Positions 10,127-19,787 are shown, counted from the stretch's first letter. The stretch: DNA of 44,620 nt from a virus (IMGVR_UViG_3300044619_002245:1-44620); one strand, 5' to 3'. A program made the numbers and translations. The notes: generated by a model from the letters alone, not told the origin.

Positions 10127-10590
10127 TAGTCCCCCGTAAGTCCGGTTCCTAGTTTTTTGCTGCCCCCGCCACCCGGCTTTAAGGCTCCGCTTTGGTAGGC
10201 TTGAATAAGACTTGCAACCCCGCCTCCGTAACGGCTGGATGGCGCAGCCGGTCCCGCAGTAGCTCCACTGGTCTGCCCACCACTAAGACCGCCCGATTTC
10301 AAAAATTGACGACGGGCATCGATTTCCTCATTCATCAGCTTGTAACGACTCGTGAGCATTTCCGAATCATAAGCAAGTTTTTTGAGATTGAACTCGGCCT
10401 CGGCCCGTTTCTGCGGGAGTAGAATTTGGGCAAGCTCCTGGTCCAAAGCCATCTTCTCGTTGGCACGGCGATTCTCTTGCGCGTTGTTAAAAGCCTCCAC
10501 AAACGTGGCCCCAGGATTCCAATTCCACGGCGGGGCCGCGGGTTCGAGGGCCATTTTTACGAGGTTCGGGTCTATGAAAGAGGATGCCAT
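10126..10590 (-). CDS. Small virion-associated protein, possibly internal
   Basis: 154 residues. The N-terminal half is predicted helical and charged (NNAQENRRANEKMALDQELA); the C-terminal half is Gly/Ser/Ala-rich. It ends in TAA overlapping the ATG of the next gene (TAATG) and begins 4 nt from the stop of the 607-residue upstream gene, so it belongs to the internal-protein operon. No family recognised. Similar small Ala/Gly-tailed helical proteins occur among podovirus ejection genes, but this is positional inference. Confidence 0.5.
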   Translation of the reverse strand: MASSFIDPNLVKMALEPAAPPWNWNPGATFVEAFNNAQENRRANEKMALDQELAQILLPQKRAEAEFNLKKLAYDSEMLTSRYKLMNEEIDARRQFLKSGGLSGGQTSGATAGPAAPSSRYGGGVASLIQAYQSGALKPGGGGSKKLGTGLTGD

Positions 10591-10593
10591 AAA

Positions 10594-12417
10594 TTAAGAC
10601 TTATTGAACCAAGCATTGTATTGAGGCCCGCCTTGCGCCGCCGGAGTAGACAGATACGATCCCCCACCAAAACTCCGCCCACCCATGTTACTCCAGTTCT
10701 GACTACCGAGGAACGAACCCGCCAAAGACGAACCTGCTTGGAGCGCGGAACCCCAAAGCTGGGCCGATTGCATCGCCCCCGCGTTACGTTGGGCCGCTGA
10801 GATTACGGGAAGGTTTGCCGCTGTCGCAGTGTTTCCGCTAATCAGGCCAGCTATAGCCTTCATAGCTTCTGTGTTGTATGCAGCCTCTGCATTCATAGCC
10901 GCAACAGCAGCGTCGGTTTTTCCCCCAAAAATATTGCTCTCAAGCCCAAGCCGCGTTTTATACACAGAGTCGGTCGCGCCCGTATTTGTTTTATAAATAT
11001 CACCTGCCACAGACAATCCCGTTGAGAATGTCTGCCCCGCGGTTCCGATGCTGGTATTGAATATGGTATCCGCCAACCCGAGTGTGTTGTTATAAATGTC
11101 CTGGGTTGCGCCCATCCGCATACCCGTGGCGCGGATGTTGGCGTCACGGGCGTTTGCATTCATAGTGGAAGCTAGAGTCATGTCTTGGCCGCGCAGCGTA
11201 TCGGCAACCCCCATGTTTGCTCCAAAAAGCCTGTCGAAGGTCTGCAACCTCTGCCCAGAGGCTTCCTGCACCGCGCCCAGACGCTGATTGCGGTCACTCT
11301 CAGCAACCCCAATTGTTGAGTTCAACAAAGCGTTTTGTCCGGCACGCATTTCGCCGAACATGTTGGTTGCGGTGTCCTGGACGCCTGCAACGCGGGTGTC
11401 GTAGTTGAGTTTGCGCTGTTGCTGGTTCATGTCGAAACCAGTCTTCATCAGATCAAGCGAAGTCAGACCCAAGTCACGGGCAGTCAGCCCACGCCCCATC
11501 TCGCTGGAAGCCCCGAACCCACCCTGCAAAGCACGCATCGCGCTGGAACGTGCCACGTTCGCTTGCATGTCAGCCGAGATCCGACCGCTCATCATCGCGG
11601 CGGCGTTTTCGTCGGCCAACGCGGAAAGCTCTAGCGCCCGAGGATCGGCTTCGGCTAGAAGCTGCTGGCGGGTCTGGAAGACGCTTTTGGAGAGAGCATC
11701 CAATGTGGATGTTGCATTTTCCGGAGAGATGAACTGCTCGAATTTCCCAAGCGCGGCGTCGGCTTTGGCTGTGAATTGATCGCCAAGCGACATCGACTCG
11801 GCTTTTGCCGCGTCTATTTCGGACAACGATTTTTCTTCGTAGTCCGTTTTTGTTTCCGCGACCCTCTCAAGAAATTTATTTTCGGCAACCGACTCGTCTT
11901 CGGCCAGTTTGGCATTCAAAGCATCCTCAAACGAGGAATAGCGGGAGATTTCTTCTCCCATGTCTTTAGCATAACCGGCATTAAGTTCCTCAACAGTTGT
12001 TACCAGAGTCCCGAGAGCTTTTTCAACGTCCCCGTTGAACGTATTGACTAAAGCACTTGCGCTGTTAATCAGATCTTCATTAAAGATGCCAAGGTTGTTC
12101 CAAAAAGTTTTAGTTTCTTCGTCTGACGCTGATCTGAGTTCGTTGGCGTATTTGTCGACTTTTTTTAGTGTCCCTGCTGTGATGCCGCTAACATTGTATT
12201 GAGAAATCGCCCCCTGGAGTTGGCCCAGCCCTTCAGCCAAGATGTCTTTGATTTGTTTGGTGTTGATGCCACCGCCACCTCCACCTCCATCCGGCATAAA
12301 TAGACCGCCAATAAATCCAGCACCCGCGCCTATGCCCGCTCCCCAAGGGCCACCTATTGAACCACCAATAGCGGCACCTGTTCCTGCTCCTGCTAAACCT
12401 CCTGTTAAATTAGCCAT
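10594..12417 (-). CDS. Internal virion/ejection protein with glycine-zipper N terminus
   Basis: 607 residues. Residues 1-50 are a Gly/Ala-rich glycine-zipper-like membrane-active segment (GAGTGAAIGGSIGGPWGAGIG) followed by a run of eight Gly. The rest is long, helical and Ala/Gln/Asn/Thr-rich with many MxxxGM-type repeats and no Cys. Known: T7-like and P22-like ejection proteins are helical and often carry glycine zippers that help form a transmembrane conduit. Inferred: part of the DNA ejection channel. Start: ATG 12417, 3 nt after a perfect GTAATAACCGCAT element. Confidence 0.65.
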   Translation of the reverse strand: MANLTGGLAGAGTGAAIGGSIGGPWGAGIGAGAGFIGGLFMPDGGGGGGGINTKQIKDILAEGLGQLQGAISQYNVSGITAGTLKKVDKYANELRSASDEETKTFWNNLGIFNEDLINSASALVNTFNGDVEKALGTLVTTVEELNAGYAKDMGEEISRYSSFEDALNAKLAEDESVAENKFLERVAETKTDYEEKSLSEIDAAKAESMSLGDQFTAKADAALGKFEQFISPENATSTLDALSKSVFQTRQQLLAEADPRALELSALADENAAAMMSGRISADMQANVARSSAMRALQGGFGASSEMGRGLTARDLGLTSLDLMKTGFDMNQQQRKLNYDTRVAGVQDTATNMFGEMRAGQNALLNSTIGVAESDRNQRLGAVQEASGQRLQTFDRLFGANMGVADTLRGQDMTLASTMNANARDANIRATGMRMGATQDIYNNTLGLADTIFNTSIGTAGQTFSTGLSVAGDIYKTNTGATDSVYKTRLGLESNIFGGKTDAAVAAMNAEAAYNTEAMKAIAGLISGNTATAANLPVISAAQRNAGAMQSAQLWGSALQAGSSLAGSFLGSQNWSNMGGRSFGGGSYLSTPAAQGGPQYNAWFNKS

Positions 12418-12437
12418 TGTATGCGGTTATTACTATA

Positions 12438-15092
12438 TCATCGAAACTGGAGAATGCGACGGGTGTGGGCAGCACCGCGGTTTCCTTGGAAACTTTGTTG
12501 GGCGATCTGGCCAGCCAACATCTCCTTGGCCTTCTCGATGTGCGGGGTGATTTGCTCGCCTCCGAGGAGGATACCCTTAGTCGCCTCGTAAATCGCTTGG
12601 TAGTTACGCAGATACATTCTCTCCGAGTCAGAGGCGTGGGGGATAAATCGGCGTTTGGCCAAAATCCGGACAACGGGGACTTCGGTCGGGAGGGTGATCC
12701 AGTATTTGCGTTTGAGGAGGTTGTCGGCCGGATCGATCCCCTCGCCGCGGTCCACCGCGCCCTCGCGCCAAGTATCATCAGTTTCGCGATATCCTGTCCC
12801 CCCGCGGATCCACTCATTGAGTCGATCGTGCACCGGCTTGGGATCGCCGTCGAAAGACATGAAAAGGATTGTTTCGACCTCGCGAGGCAGGAAGAACTCA
12901 CCTGTCGCCGAGACCGAAAGGGTATACTCGGCCACGGTGCCGACCCACTTGCCGGCAAACATCAGTTGCTCCTCGGCCGCGTTGACCATGCGTTTGACCG
13001 CGGAATCAGAGAGCTTGTAAGCCTCGGGCAGTTCCAGCCCGATCCGGCCCCAGTGGTAACCGAAGGTGTCGTTGGCTGAAGCCAAAAGAGCTTCACGGGT
13101 CGAGCGGCGGGCGGCTTCAATCGCCGTCATCACATCACGCTCGACAGCGGCCAAAGTTTGCTGCTTCAGGGCCGCGGCCACGTCAGGTTGTCCGGCCGAA
13201 GTCGCTAGGTAACTCTCTACCAACATCTTTTTCTGCTCATAAGTCGGGGTGGGAGCGGCACCATTGTAATCCTCACGGCGCTGAAGAAAGGCTTGGTGCG
13301 CCCCGATCTCGGTCGAAGCCTGGGACAGGTAAGTGGTCAGCCGCGCTGTTGGAACTGTGACCCCGTTGGGAAGTTCGTTATGCAAGCTGCCTTCTTCACC
13401 CGCAGCGGCACGACGTTCGGCTTCAACTTGGGCCATGAGGTCGCGCTCAATCAACGCTTGGCCTTCGGCTTTGAGCGCCGACGCGGCTTCGATTTGACCA
13501 GCCCCGGACGCGACATAGGACTCCACGAATTTTTTGCGAACTTCATATGTGAATGGATTGGGTTTGGTTCCGCTGGAATAGTTCTCACGACGGGCCAAGA
13601 AATCCCAGTGAGCGCCCGCTTCAGTGGCGGCTTGGCTCAAATACTGCGTCAGTCGGCTTGTCGCGATGCGAACACCTTCAGGCAACTCATTGTGGAGTCG
13701 GCCTTCTTCTCCCCCTGTCGCCCGACGTGCCGCTTCGACATTCTGCATCAGGTCGCGCTCGATCACCGAAAAGGCTTCGCCCTTGAGGGCAGTCGCCACC
13801 TCGACGGCGGCATTGGCCGTGGCGATATAGGACTCAACCAACTTTTTTCGAACCTCATAGGAGAACGGATTGGGTTTGCTGCCGCTGGAATAATCTTCTC
13901 TACGGGCCAAGAAATCCCAGTGAACCGCTGCTTCAGTGGCCGCTTGGGATAGATAGGTAGTCATTCGCAAAGTCGAAACACGCACACCTTCAGGTAGTTC
14001 GTTGTGCAGCTTGCCTTCTTCACCGCCCACCGCCCGACGTGTCGCCTCGACCTGGGTCATAAGATCTCTCTCTATGATCGAAAGGGCTTCGCCCTTGAGA
14101 GCGGTTGCCACGTCGACGGCAGCATTGGCCGTCGCGATATAGGACTCGACAAGTTTCTTTCTGACCTCAAACGGAAAAGGTGACGGCTTGCTTCCGGATG
14201 AGTAATCTTCGCGGCGGGCCAAGAAATCCCAGTGAACCGAGGCATCGGTCGCTGCTTGGTTAAGATACTGGGTCATCCTAGCAGTGGGAACTTTGACCCC
14301 CTCGGGCAGTTCGTTGTGGAGACGGCCTTCTTCTCCGCCGGTATCGCGACGGGTTTGTTCGACAAGCGCGGTCACGTTGCGATCGATCAACTCCAAGGCT
14401 TGCTGCTTGAGCCCGGTTCCGTCGCCGCCGTTGTCCGATATGATGAGCGACAGCGCGAGCAACCGAACCACTTCAATGGGCAGGAGTGCATTCAGCGCAT
14501 CGGAGTTGGTCGAGAGAGCCGAGAAAGCGAGCGGGACACGGGATTTGTCTTCGCGGCGGCTGACGAAATTGTGATGATCGATCGCCTGCTGGTAAGCCTG
14601 GTTTATGAAGCTCTTGATCCGGCTCTCAGGGAGGCGGTATTGGATTAGGGTCTCCAGCCCGATTCTACCAGCTAGACCTCCGAAAGTATTCTGGTTGGTC
14701 GCGGCTAATACATCAAACGCAGTCCGGCGCTCACGCTCGATTTCGTTGATGATGTTTCTTTCAATGTAAGAATACGCCTTGGTTTCGAGGCTGGTGGCCA
14801 GGTCAAGCTGGTTGTTCTCCTCGCGCCATAGCGCCAAGATCATGTTTTTGGTCGCGTCGATATTGTCGACGATCAGGTTTCCCGTGGCGGGATTTCCTGT
14901 TGTCCCGCCCGACTGCCAAGTCAGCGCCGTCCGCGCACTCTCTTCTCGGCGACTCAGGAAGTTGTAGTGGTCGACAAGCCTGCGCTGGGCTTCGTCGATT
15001 CTTTGGTCGATACGCGCCGTGTCGGTTGCCGCCACGCCGTTGTCGACGTAGGGAGCAAGCAAGGTTCTTGCTGATGTGTAAGCGACAGGCAT
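12438..15092 (-). CDS. Adaptor/tail tubular protein A-like, with tandem repeated domain
   Basis: 884 residues. The C-terminal ~200 residues (aromatic, with beta stretches and a NAAEEQLMFAGKWVG helix) look like the head-tail adaptor of T7-like phages (gp11 type). In front lie tandem copies of a ~104-residue helical unit. Four close copies start at residues 258, 362, 466 and 570, each with LHNELPxGV, a W/AxFLxRRE helix and a KKxxVESY helix. Two diverged copies lie in residues 1-257 (anchors LSRRE near 46 and VSRRE near 177). Normal adaptors are about 200 residues, so this one is greatly enlarged. The start ATG overlaps the stop of the upstream gene (TAATG). Function is inferred from position and the C-terminal part. 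Confidence 0.6.
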   Translation of the reverse strand: MPVAYTSARTLLAPYVDNGVAATDTARIDQRIDEAQRRLVDHYNFLSRREESARTALTWQSGGTTGNPATGNLIVDNIDATKNMILALWREENNQLDLATSLETKAYSYIERNIINEIERERRTAFDVLAATNQNTFGGLAGRIGLETLIQYRLPESRIKSFINQAYQQAIDHHNFVSRREDKSRVPLAFSALSTNSDALNALLPIEVVRLLALSLIISDNGGDGTGLKQQALELIDRNVTALVEQTRRDTGGEEGRLHNELPEGVKVPTARMTQYLNQAATDASVHWDFLARREDYSSGSKPSPFPFEVRKKLVESYIATANAAVDVATALKGEALSIIERDLMTQVEATRRAVGGEEGKLHNELPEGVRVSTLRMTTYLSQAATEAAVHWDFLARREDYSSGSKPNPFSYEVRKKLVESYIATANAAVEVATALKGEAFSVIERDLMQNVEAARRATGGEEGRLHNELPEGVRIATSRLTQYLSQAATEAGAHWDFLARRENYSSGTKPNPFTYEVRKKFVESYVASGAGQIEAASALKAEGQALIERDLMAQVEAERRAAAGEEGSLHNELPNGVTVPTARLTTYLSQASTEIGAHQAFLQRREDYNGAAPTPTYEQKKMLVESYLATSAGQPDVAAALKQQTLAAVERDVMTAIEAARRSTREALLASANDTFGYHWGRIGLELPEAYKLSDSAVKRMVNAAEEQLMFAGKWVGTVAEYTLSVSATGEFFLPREVETILFMSFDGDPKPVHDRLNEWIRGGTGYRETDDTWREGAVDRGEGIDPADNLLKRKYWITLPTEVPVVRILAKRRFIPHASDSERMYLRNYQAIYEATKGILLGGEQITPHIEKAKEMLAGQIAQQSFQGNRGAAHTRRILQFR
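13090..14321 (-). repeat. Four tandem coding repeats, 312 bp period
   Basis: The plus-strand string gggccaagaaatcccagtga recurs at about 13592, 13904 and 14216, a spacing of exactly 312 bp (104 codons). A fourth, more diverged copy lies downstream and is about three codons shorter. Nucleotide identity is visibly high among the first three copies, so the expansion looks recent. All copies stay in frame within the adaptor-like gene. Confidence 0.9.
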
Positions 15093-15517
15093 TAGTAGGC
15101 GACTGATCTAAATCCGACCCATGTGCTTGTTGATACCTTCTGCCAAGAATACATGATCCCCGCGACTAGCGAGGTCGGGGCTGTCGGAACTTCCGTCCCG
15201 ATCGGGTAAGTGACCGTCGCATTGACCGCGCTCCGGCAGAATACCGAGATGGTTTGCCCTATAACGCTGTTGGCATCGCTGGGGAAGTTGATCGTGAGTC
15301 CGGTGATCGCCGAACCGATATCCAGATAAATCAATTCGTCTTGCCCGCCCGCGTTAAAGGTAACTGTCCCGCCGCTGGCCGGCGTTGCCACGGTCACGGT
15401 CGGATAATTCTTTTTGACTTCTGGGGCAGTAAGATAGGCCGCAAATGTATCGAGCAACGATTGGGGGTCGTTGGGATACTTGGTTCCAGTGAGCAGTGTT
15501 CCTGGGATTAGTGCCAT
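15092..15517 (-). CDS. Small beta-rich structural protein
   Basis: 141 residues, rich in Thr/Val/Gly/Ser, with beta-strand-like alternation (TVTVATPASGGTVTFNAGG) and a C-terminal SWQKVSTSTWVGFRS. Its stop overlaps the ATG of the adaptor-like gene as TAATG. It lies 4 nt after the preceding beta-rich gene. The style is that of small head or tail fibre or decoration proteins. No named family recognised. Confidence 0.5.
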   Translation of the reverse strand: MALIPGTLLTGTKYPNDPQSLLDTFAAYLTAPEVKKNYPTVTVATPASGGTVTFNAGGQDELIYLDIGSAITGLTINFPSDANSVIGQTISVFCRSAVNATVTYPIGTEVPTAPTSLVAGIMYSWQKVSTSTWVGFRSVAY

Positions 15518-15521
15518 GATC

Positions 15522-16022
15522 TTATTTTACTTTCCAGAGCTTGATCGTCGTGCGTTGGTCGGCCCCTGCGGTGGCCAGGGTAAACACTGTTCCATCTGTT
15601 CCATTATCAATGGTGGCTGTAAATCCTGCGGCGAGCGCAGTTAATTCAAACGCGGTCGAAGCGGCAATTTTGAATTGGCCGTTTAACGTCGCGGGGTTAC
15701 TTGAGTTTGATGCTTTCCCCCCGGAACGACCTCGCGATATCCAAGTCCCAGCAGTTGTTCGTAACCCCAGCATAAGGACCGCTCCGTTAGCGTCAGCCCT
15801 GCGGTAATTGGCGCTGGCTTCAAAATAATACGTTCCGGCCGGAAGCGTGAATTGATTGCTGACGGGCGCACTCACCAGGTTACCCGTGTCTTGCACCTCG
15901 GTATCGATGCGTAGCGGAGTAATTGTGTTTATCGGGACTGAATCACCTCCGGTATTGGGCGCACAAACCCAAGCGAATTCAATGTATTCTGGGGCGTTGT
16001 TGTATAAGGCACTTAGGTTCAT
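15522..16022 (-). CDS. Head/tail fibre-like beta-sandwich protein
   Basis: About 166 residues. The pattern (FTLPAGTYYFEASANYRR, later GTWISRG and FELTALA) resembles the C1q/TNF-like jelly roll often found at tips of phage fibres. There are two possible starts. ATG 16037 would overlap the upstream gene by 19 nt. ATG 16022 has a GGAG nine bases upstream and is preferred here. The C terminus ends TTIKLWKVK, typical of such domains. Inferred: a virion surface protein. Confidence 0.55.
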   Translation of the reverse strand: MNLSALYNNAPEYIEFAWVCAPNTGGDSVPINTITPLRIDTEVQDTGNLVSAPVSNQFTLPAGTYYFEASANYRRADANGAVLMLGLRTTAGTWISRGRSGGKASNSSNPATLNGQFKIAASTAFELTALAAGFTATIDNGTDGTVFTLATAGADQRTTIKLWKVK

Positions 16023-17296
16023 ATATAAATTCTCCATCCTATTGTTGCACCTTCGTAGCGTAACACGAACTGCTTTCCTCCCGCTTGGTCGCAGACCAAG
16101 TTTTCGGCCAGTCCGTTGATTTTGTCAGACCCGCCACGGGCAATCGTGAGATTGTTGGTCGACCATTTGTCGTAATGGTCAGCAAATGTGACTTGGGTAT
16201 AGTTGGCCGGAGTCGTCGGGAGCGTGATGGTAAAAGCCGATGTGGTTGTGTCTGCCACAATCCGGTCGCCTGCTACCGCAGTATACGCCGCTGTCTTCGT
16301 CGACCACGCATTCAAGCCGACAGAACCGGCGAACTTGGCGTTGGTGATATTTCCATCCTTTATTTTTGAAGTCTCCACTGCATCGGTAGCCAAACCGGCA
16401 GCAGCCACTTGACCAAAGCCAAGAGATGTTCCACTGCGCCGGAGCACATCACCGTCGCTGGCGGCGACAATGTCTGCGGGATCGGCAGAAGCATTGGTGC
16501 CGTTACCTATGACCGAAAAGCCGGCGCTGTCGCGCAATTTGGCGTTGGTTACCGCGTTATCGGCGATTCCCCCAGTCGTTATCGAGCCAAACCCGAGGAC
16601 TCCTGAAGCTCGGCGTAAAACTTGATCGTCCGCAGAAGAAGAAATGTCCGCCACATTGCCGGAGGTATTGGCACTTCGGCCGACCACAGAGCAAGCGCCA
16701 CCAGTTCGAAGTTTGGCATCGGTCACCACATTGTTTTGAATCGTGGCCGCGGCGGTGACATTGGCACTTCCGTTGAAGTTGACGTTCCAAGCAATATCAC
16801 TGGTAGCGGCGATGTTTCTCGTCGTGACCAACTGAGTTGCAGTTGTAGAGTTGCCTGTGATTGTGGCATTGATCCCACCATTGGCAGTCAATGCACCGTT
16901 GACGGTCAAAGTGCCAGTGATTTGGTTTCCGGTTCCGGTAACGGTAAGAGTTCCAGTCGAGGTGGATCCGGTAGTCGATATTGCTTGGCTTCCGAAATTG
17001 GGATTGATCTTTGTTCCGTCAATCGCGGCGTTGGAAGCCACTTTCGCGTCGGTGATACTCGAGGCAGGAACTACATTGCTAAGTGTGAGGTCTTTGAGAG
17101 CCGAACCGTCACGGACCACGAGCACTTCAGAACCACTGGATGAAGCGGCAACGCCCTTGGCCGAAAAAACCCTCGCCGTAACTTGATCGACAGTGGCTTT
17201 GAGCACCGATCCACTCTGTTCGATGACTATTGTGTCGTTGCCGACCGATGAGGCAGCGTCCAAACCGGACGGCTTTTTGTTGGCGGTATAGGGCAT
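16019..17296 (-). CDS. Tail fibre protein with repetitive beta shaft
   Basis: 425 residues. The middle consists of short Thr/Ser/Gly/Asn repeats (VTDAKLRTGG, AVTNAKLRDS, VETSKIKDG, NITNAKFAG), the spaced 'D/NAKLR' pattern of trimeric phage fibre shafts. The C-terminal ~70 residues contain WSTNNLTIARGGS and end WRIYI, a domain shared with the fibre protein at 26526-28238 (FDTNNLTIARNGS). ATG 17296 follows an acGCGgtTATTAC-type junction element on the opposite reading. Likely a host-binding or appendage fibre. Confidence 0.65.
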   Translation of the reverse strand: MPYTANKKPSGLDAASSVGNDTIVIEQSGSVLKATVDQVTARVFSAKGVAASSSGSEVLVVRDGSALKDLTLSNVVPASSITDAKVASNAAIDGTKINPNFGSQAISTTGSTSTGTLTVTGTGNQITGTLTVNGALTANGGINATITGNSTTATQLVTTRNIAATSDIAWNVNFNGSANVTAAATIQNNVVTDAKLRTGGACSVVGRSANTSGNVADISSSADDQVLRRASGVLGFGSITTGGIADNAVTNAKLRDSAGFSVIGNGTNASADPADIVAASDGDVLRRSGTSLGFGQVAAAGLATDAVETSKIKDGNITNAKFAGSVGLNAWSTKTAAYTAVAGDRIVADTTTSAFTITLPTTPANYTQVTFADHYDKWSTNNLTIARGGSDKINGLAENLVCDQAGGKQFVLRYEGATIGWRIYI

Positions 17297-17316
17297 TGTC
17301 TTATTTTACGCGGTTA

Positions 17317-17475
17317 TTACTCGATCAGCAACTTGTTGCCGGAGTCATCGATTAAGAGGCCGTAAGGGGTCGGGTCTTGGATGAGAAGCTCGTAGCCTAC
17401 AGGCACAGAACTCCAAGAGTCCATCGCAGGAGAAAGATCGATGTCGATCGTCGGAATTTCTTGGGGGTCTGCCAT
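17317..17475 (-). CDS. Small acidic protein, 52 residues
   Basis: ATG at 17475 overlaps the TAA of the nozzle-like gene (TAATG). Stop TAA 17317-17319 lies in the GTAATAACCGCGT junction element. The product (starts MADPQEIPTIDIDLSPAM, ends DDSGNKLLIE) is acidic, with no membrane segment or known motif. The coupling to a tail gene and continuous reading frame support a real gene. Function unknown; a small tail accessory protein is a guess from position. Confidence 0.55.
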   Translation of the reverse strand: MADPQEIPTIDIDLSPAMDSWSSVPVGYELLIQDPTPYGLLIDDSGNKLLIE

Positions 17476-19787
17476 TAGAGAGTCCCCCCACCTACATTTT
17501 CCGTGAGCCGTGATCCGTGTAACATGAGCCGCCCGAGATGGGCTCGGCCGGTCCAGTTGACCCTAAGAGTGAAGTCGTGGCCGAGATATGCAGGGACGCT
17601 TGTGGCAATGTTAGCCGTCAAAGGAGGGGCTGGAAACCGGACTTGCGGAGCGTAACCCCTTTCCAGGTTAAATGGCTCGGTCGGAGTCGTAACGTAGCTC
17701 GGTATAAGAAACTCGGTCTCAAACTGCCGCTCAAAGGACTGCCAAGTTGTGAAGTTGGGGTAATCGTCGGGGCGATAGGCTAGTTCACACTCGAACGGAT
17801 AGTCCGATCCGCCTCCCAAATCGTCGAACCACAAATCGCAGCGGATCAATTTCTTGAGACCCATCGCATCGTTGAAATTGAAAGCTCTGGTTACAATACC
17901 CGCCGTAATACGGCGTTTGCCCTCGATAGGAGTGTCGTATTCGTCGTTCTTGGTGATCTCCCAAAGTTCGACTTTTCGTCCGGTGGCATCTTCATGGAAA
18001 CAAATGGCAAAGCATCGCGATTCACCGTCGAAGGTTCCTTGAACCAACTTCACGATACGGATTCCGGTCCACACGCCGTCGAACACTGCGGCGGATTTAC
18101 CGCGACCTACCGAAGAAGAATTGAAGTCCAAGACGGCGATTCCGTCGTAGATCGTCGGGATCGGTTGGGACGCGAAGGTGTCTGCTTCGGTTTGATTCGC
18201 CGCCCTTCTGGGAATTTGTCTTGGCAGGCAAGTTGTCAAAAGTCGGTTGTCAAAATAGACAAGGCTGACTTGGTCGAGCATCCATTGGGTGTCTTGCTTG
18301 AGGATGGGATCAATCTCTGCACTAATCGGAGTCTGGCCGTAGGTTCCAGCCTCGGCTCTGGCGTTGCGGTAGGTGCGGATGCCGTTGCCTTCACGGGAAC
18401 GGAAAAACAAATCCCCGTTGACCGGGATGATGCTGTCGCTGGTCGCGCCGATGTTGTCGAACAGCACGCGCTGGAATCCTTGGGTGTTTTTCCACTCTTC
18501 ACGGGGCGCAGAGACTTGGAAGGTTACCGCGCCACGCTCGCAAAAAGCGATCAAGTCACCCTGACCCGTCGCGGTGTCTTGCACGGGGAGAAAGACGAGT
18601 GCGGTAATGCGGCCGATTTTACCAGTGGGAGCGAAGTTACCGCCCTCGTTGAGGAATGTGATTTCGTTAAAACGAAGCACGTCTGCATCGGTTCCAGCGA
18701 CGAACTTTGTCGCAGTTCCCCCAGTGCCGGCGGTGGCCACTTCGACAGGGATCGTGAATGTCGTGGCAGTGAGAACCGTAGCTACGTAGGTTGAAGAAAT
18801 CACCGAGGTGTTTGCGTCGATCGTGACGAGGGCGCCCGTGGTAAAACCGTGTGGGGTAGCCGTGGTGATCACCGTCGGATTCGCTACCGAGGAACTGACG
18901 ATCTTCGATTCGGTCGTTGAACCACTGAAAACCAAGTCGCTCGCCGCGATTTCCGAACCTTCGTCGACCGCGACAAAAAGCCGTCCCTGACCGTAAGCCA
19001 TCTGCTTGCCGATTGGGATGCTGTTGCTCCAGTAGTAGCTGGCCCGGCGAACAACATACCCGTCATATATTCTCGGCTCATCTTTGCCTGTCTGGATGAC
19101 CAAGTATCTTTCTGCTTGGGTCATGTAGACGGGGACATCGACAGATATCCGGTCGCCCAAGTTGAGAAGTTTGCAGGAAGCGTCGTTGAAGTTGATCGCC
19201 AAGATATACCCATCGGCAACCACGATCAGTTGGCTCGTGTTGCCTTCTCGTGGGTCTTGATACACGGTCGATCCTTGGACGTAAGACGCTCCACGGATAT
19301 AGGCCACGAAGCGATCACGGCTCGTGCGGCCGTCGAAAAAATCGACCGGGTAGGTGTAGTCGACATCGCGGATCGCTGTAATTGCCGGACTGGCTGTCAC
19401 GGTTCCGGTAGCCGTGGACGCATAGGTGAATGTCGTTGTTCCTGTAACCGTGATGGTGAAAGTGCCATTAGCTCCGGCGACTGAGGCTCCTGCGATCGTG
19501 ACTTGGTCTCGGGTGGCATATCCGTGGTCGACCGAGGTTGTCACGGTTGCCGTCGTGCCGTTGAGGACTATCCCAGACACCGCTCGGCGCGGCTTCGGAT
19601 CTCGCCAATAAGTCGAAGGAATTTCCCGAAACCCTGGGCGTGTGCACGGGCCATTGCCCCCGCGAAAGGTGACATTGGTAGCATACCAAGCGGCTTCGCT
19701 TGGTGTCTGGGGCGGCTCCTTGGAGCCGTCCATTCCCGCCGGAAGGCCGCGGAAGCCGTCGATGAGACGCTCCGTATCGGCAATCAC
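17475..19787 (-). CDS. Tail nozzle/tubular protein B-like, with two inserted beta modules
   Basis: 770 residues, GTG start at 19787. Overall beta-rich with features seen in podovirus tail hub proteins: an N-terminal GFRGLPAGMDG, then propeller-like blocks (LIAFCERGAVTFQ, NGDLFFRSREGNGIRT, ending in a Leu/Arg-rich tail). Two similar inserted modules, about residues 66-125 (TTSVDHGYATRDQVTIAG) and 300-365 (TTATPHGFTTGALVTIDA), match a small 'HG(Y/F)xTGxxVTI' beta domain common in phage tail proteins. Length fits tail nozzle proteins (about 800 residues in T7). Inferred: the tail nozzle through which DNA leaves. Confidence 0.6.
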   Translation of the reverse strand: MIADTERLIDGFRGLPAGMDGSKEPPQTPSEAAWYATNVTFRGGNGPCTRPGFREIPSTYWRDPKPRRAVSGIVLNGTTATVTTSVDHGYATRDQVTIAGASVAGANGTFTITVTGTTTFTYASTATGTVTASPAITAIRDVDYTYPVDFFDGRTSRDRFVAYIRGASYVQGSTVYQDPREGNTSQLIVVADGYILAINFNDASCKLLNLGDRISVDVPVYMTQAERYLVIQTGKDEPRIYDGYVVRRASYYWSNSIPIGKQMAYGQGRLFVAVDEGSEIAASDLVFSGSTTESKIVSSSVANPTVITTATPHGFTTGALVTIDANTSVISSTYVATVLTATTFTIPVEVATAGTGGTATKFVAGTDADVLRFNEITFLNEGGNFAPTGKIGRITALVFLPVQDTATGQGDLIAFCERGAVTFQVSAPREEWKNTQGFQRVLFDNIGATSDSIIPVNGDLFFRSREGNGIRTYRNARAEAGTYGQTPISAEIDPILKQDTQWMLDQVSLVYFDNRLLTTCLPRQIPRRAANQTEADTFASQPIPTIYDGIAVLDFNSSSVGRGKSAAVFDGVWTGIRIVKLVQGTFDGESRCFAICFHEDATGRKVELWEITKNDEYDTPIEGKRRITAGIVTRAFNFNDAMGLKKLIRCDLWFDDLGGGSDYPFECELAYRPDDYPNFTTWQSFERQFETEFLIPSYVTTPTEPFNLERGYAPQVRFPAPPLTANIATSVPAYLGHDFTLRVNWTGRAHLGRLMLHGSRLTENVGGGTL

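Noticed and set aside
13090-14321. CRISPR array, suggested by regular repeats
   Set aside because: Repeats are 312 bp, contiguous and in frame inside a coding gene, with no short repeat-spacer pattern.
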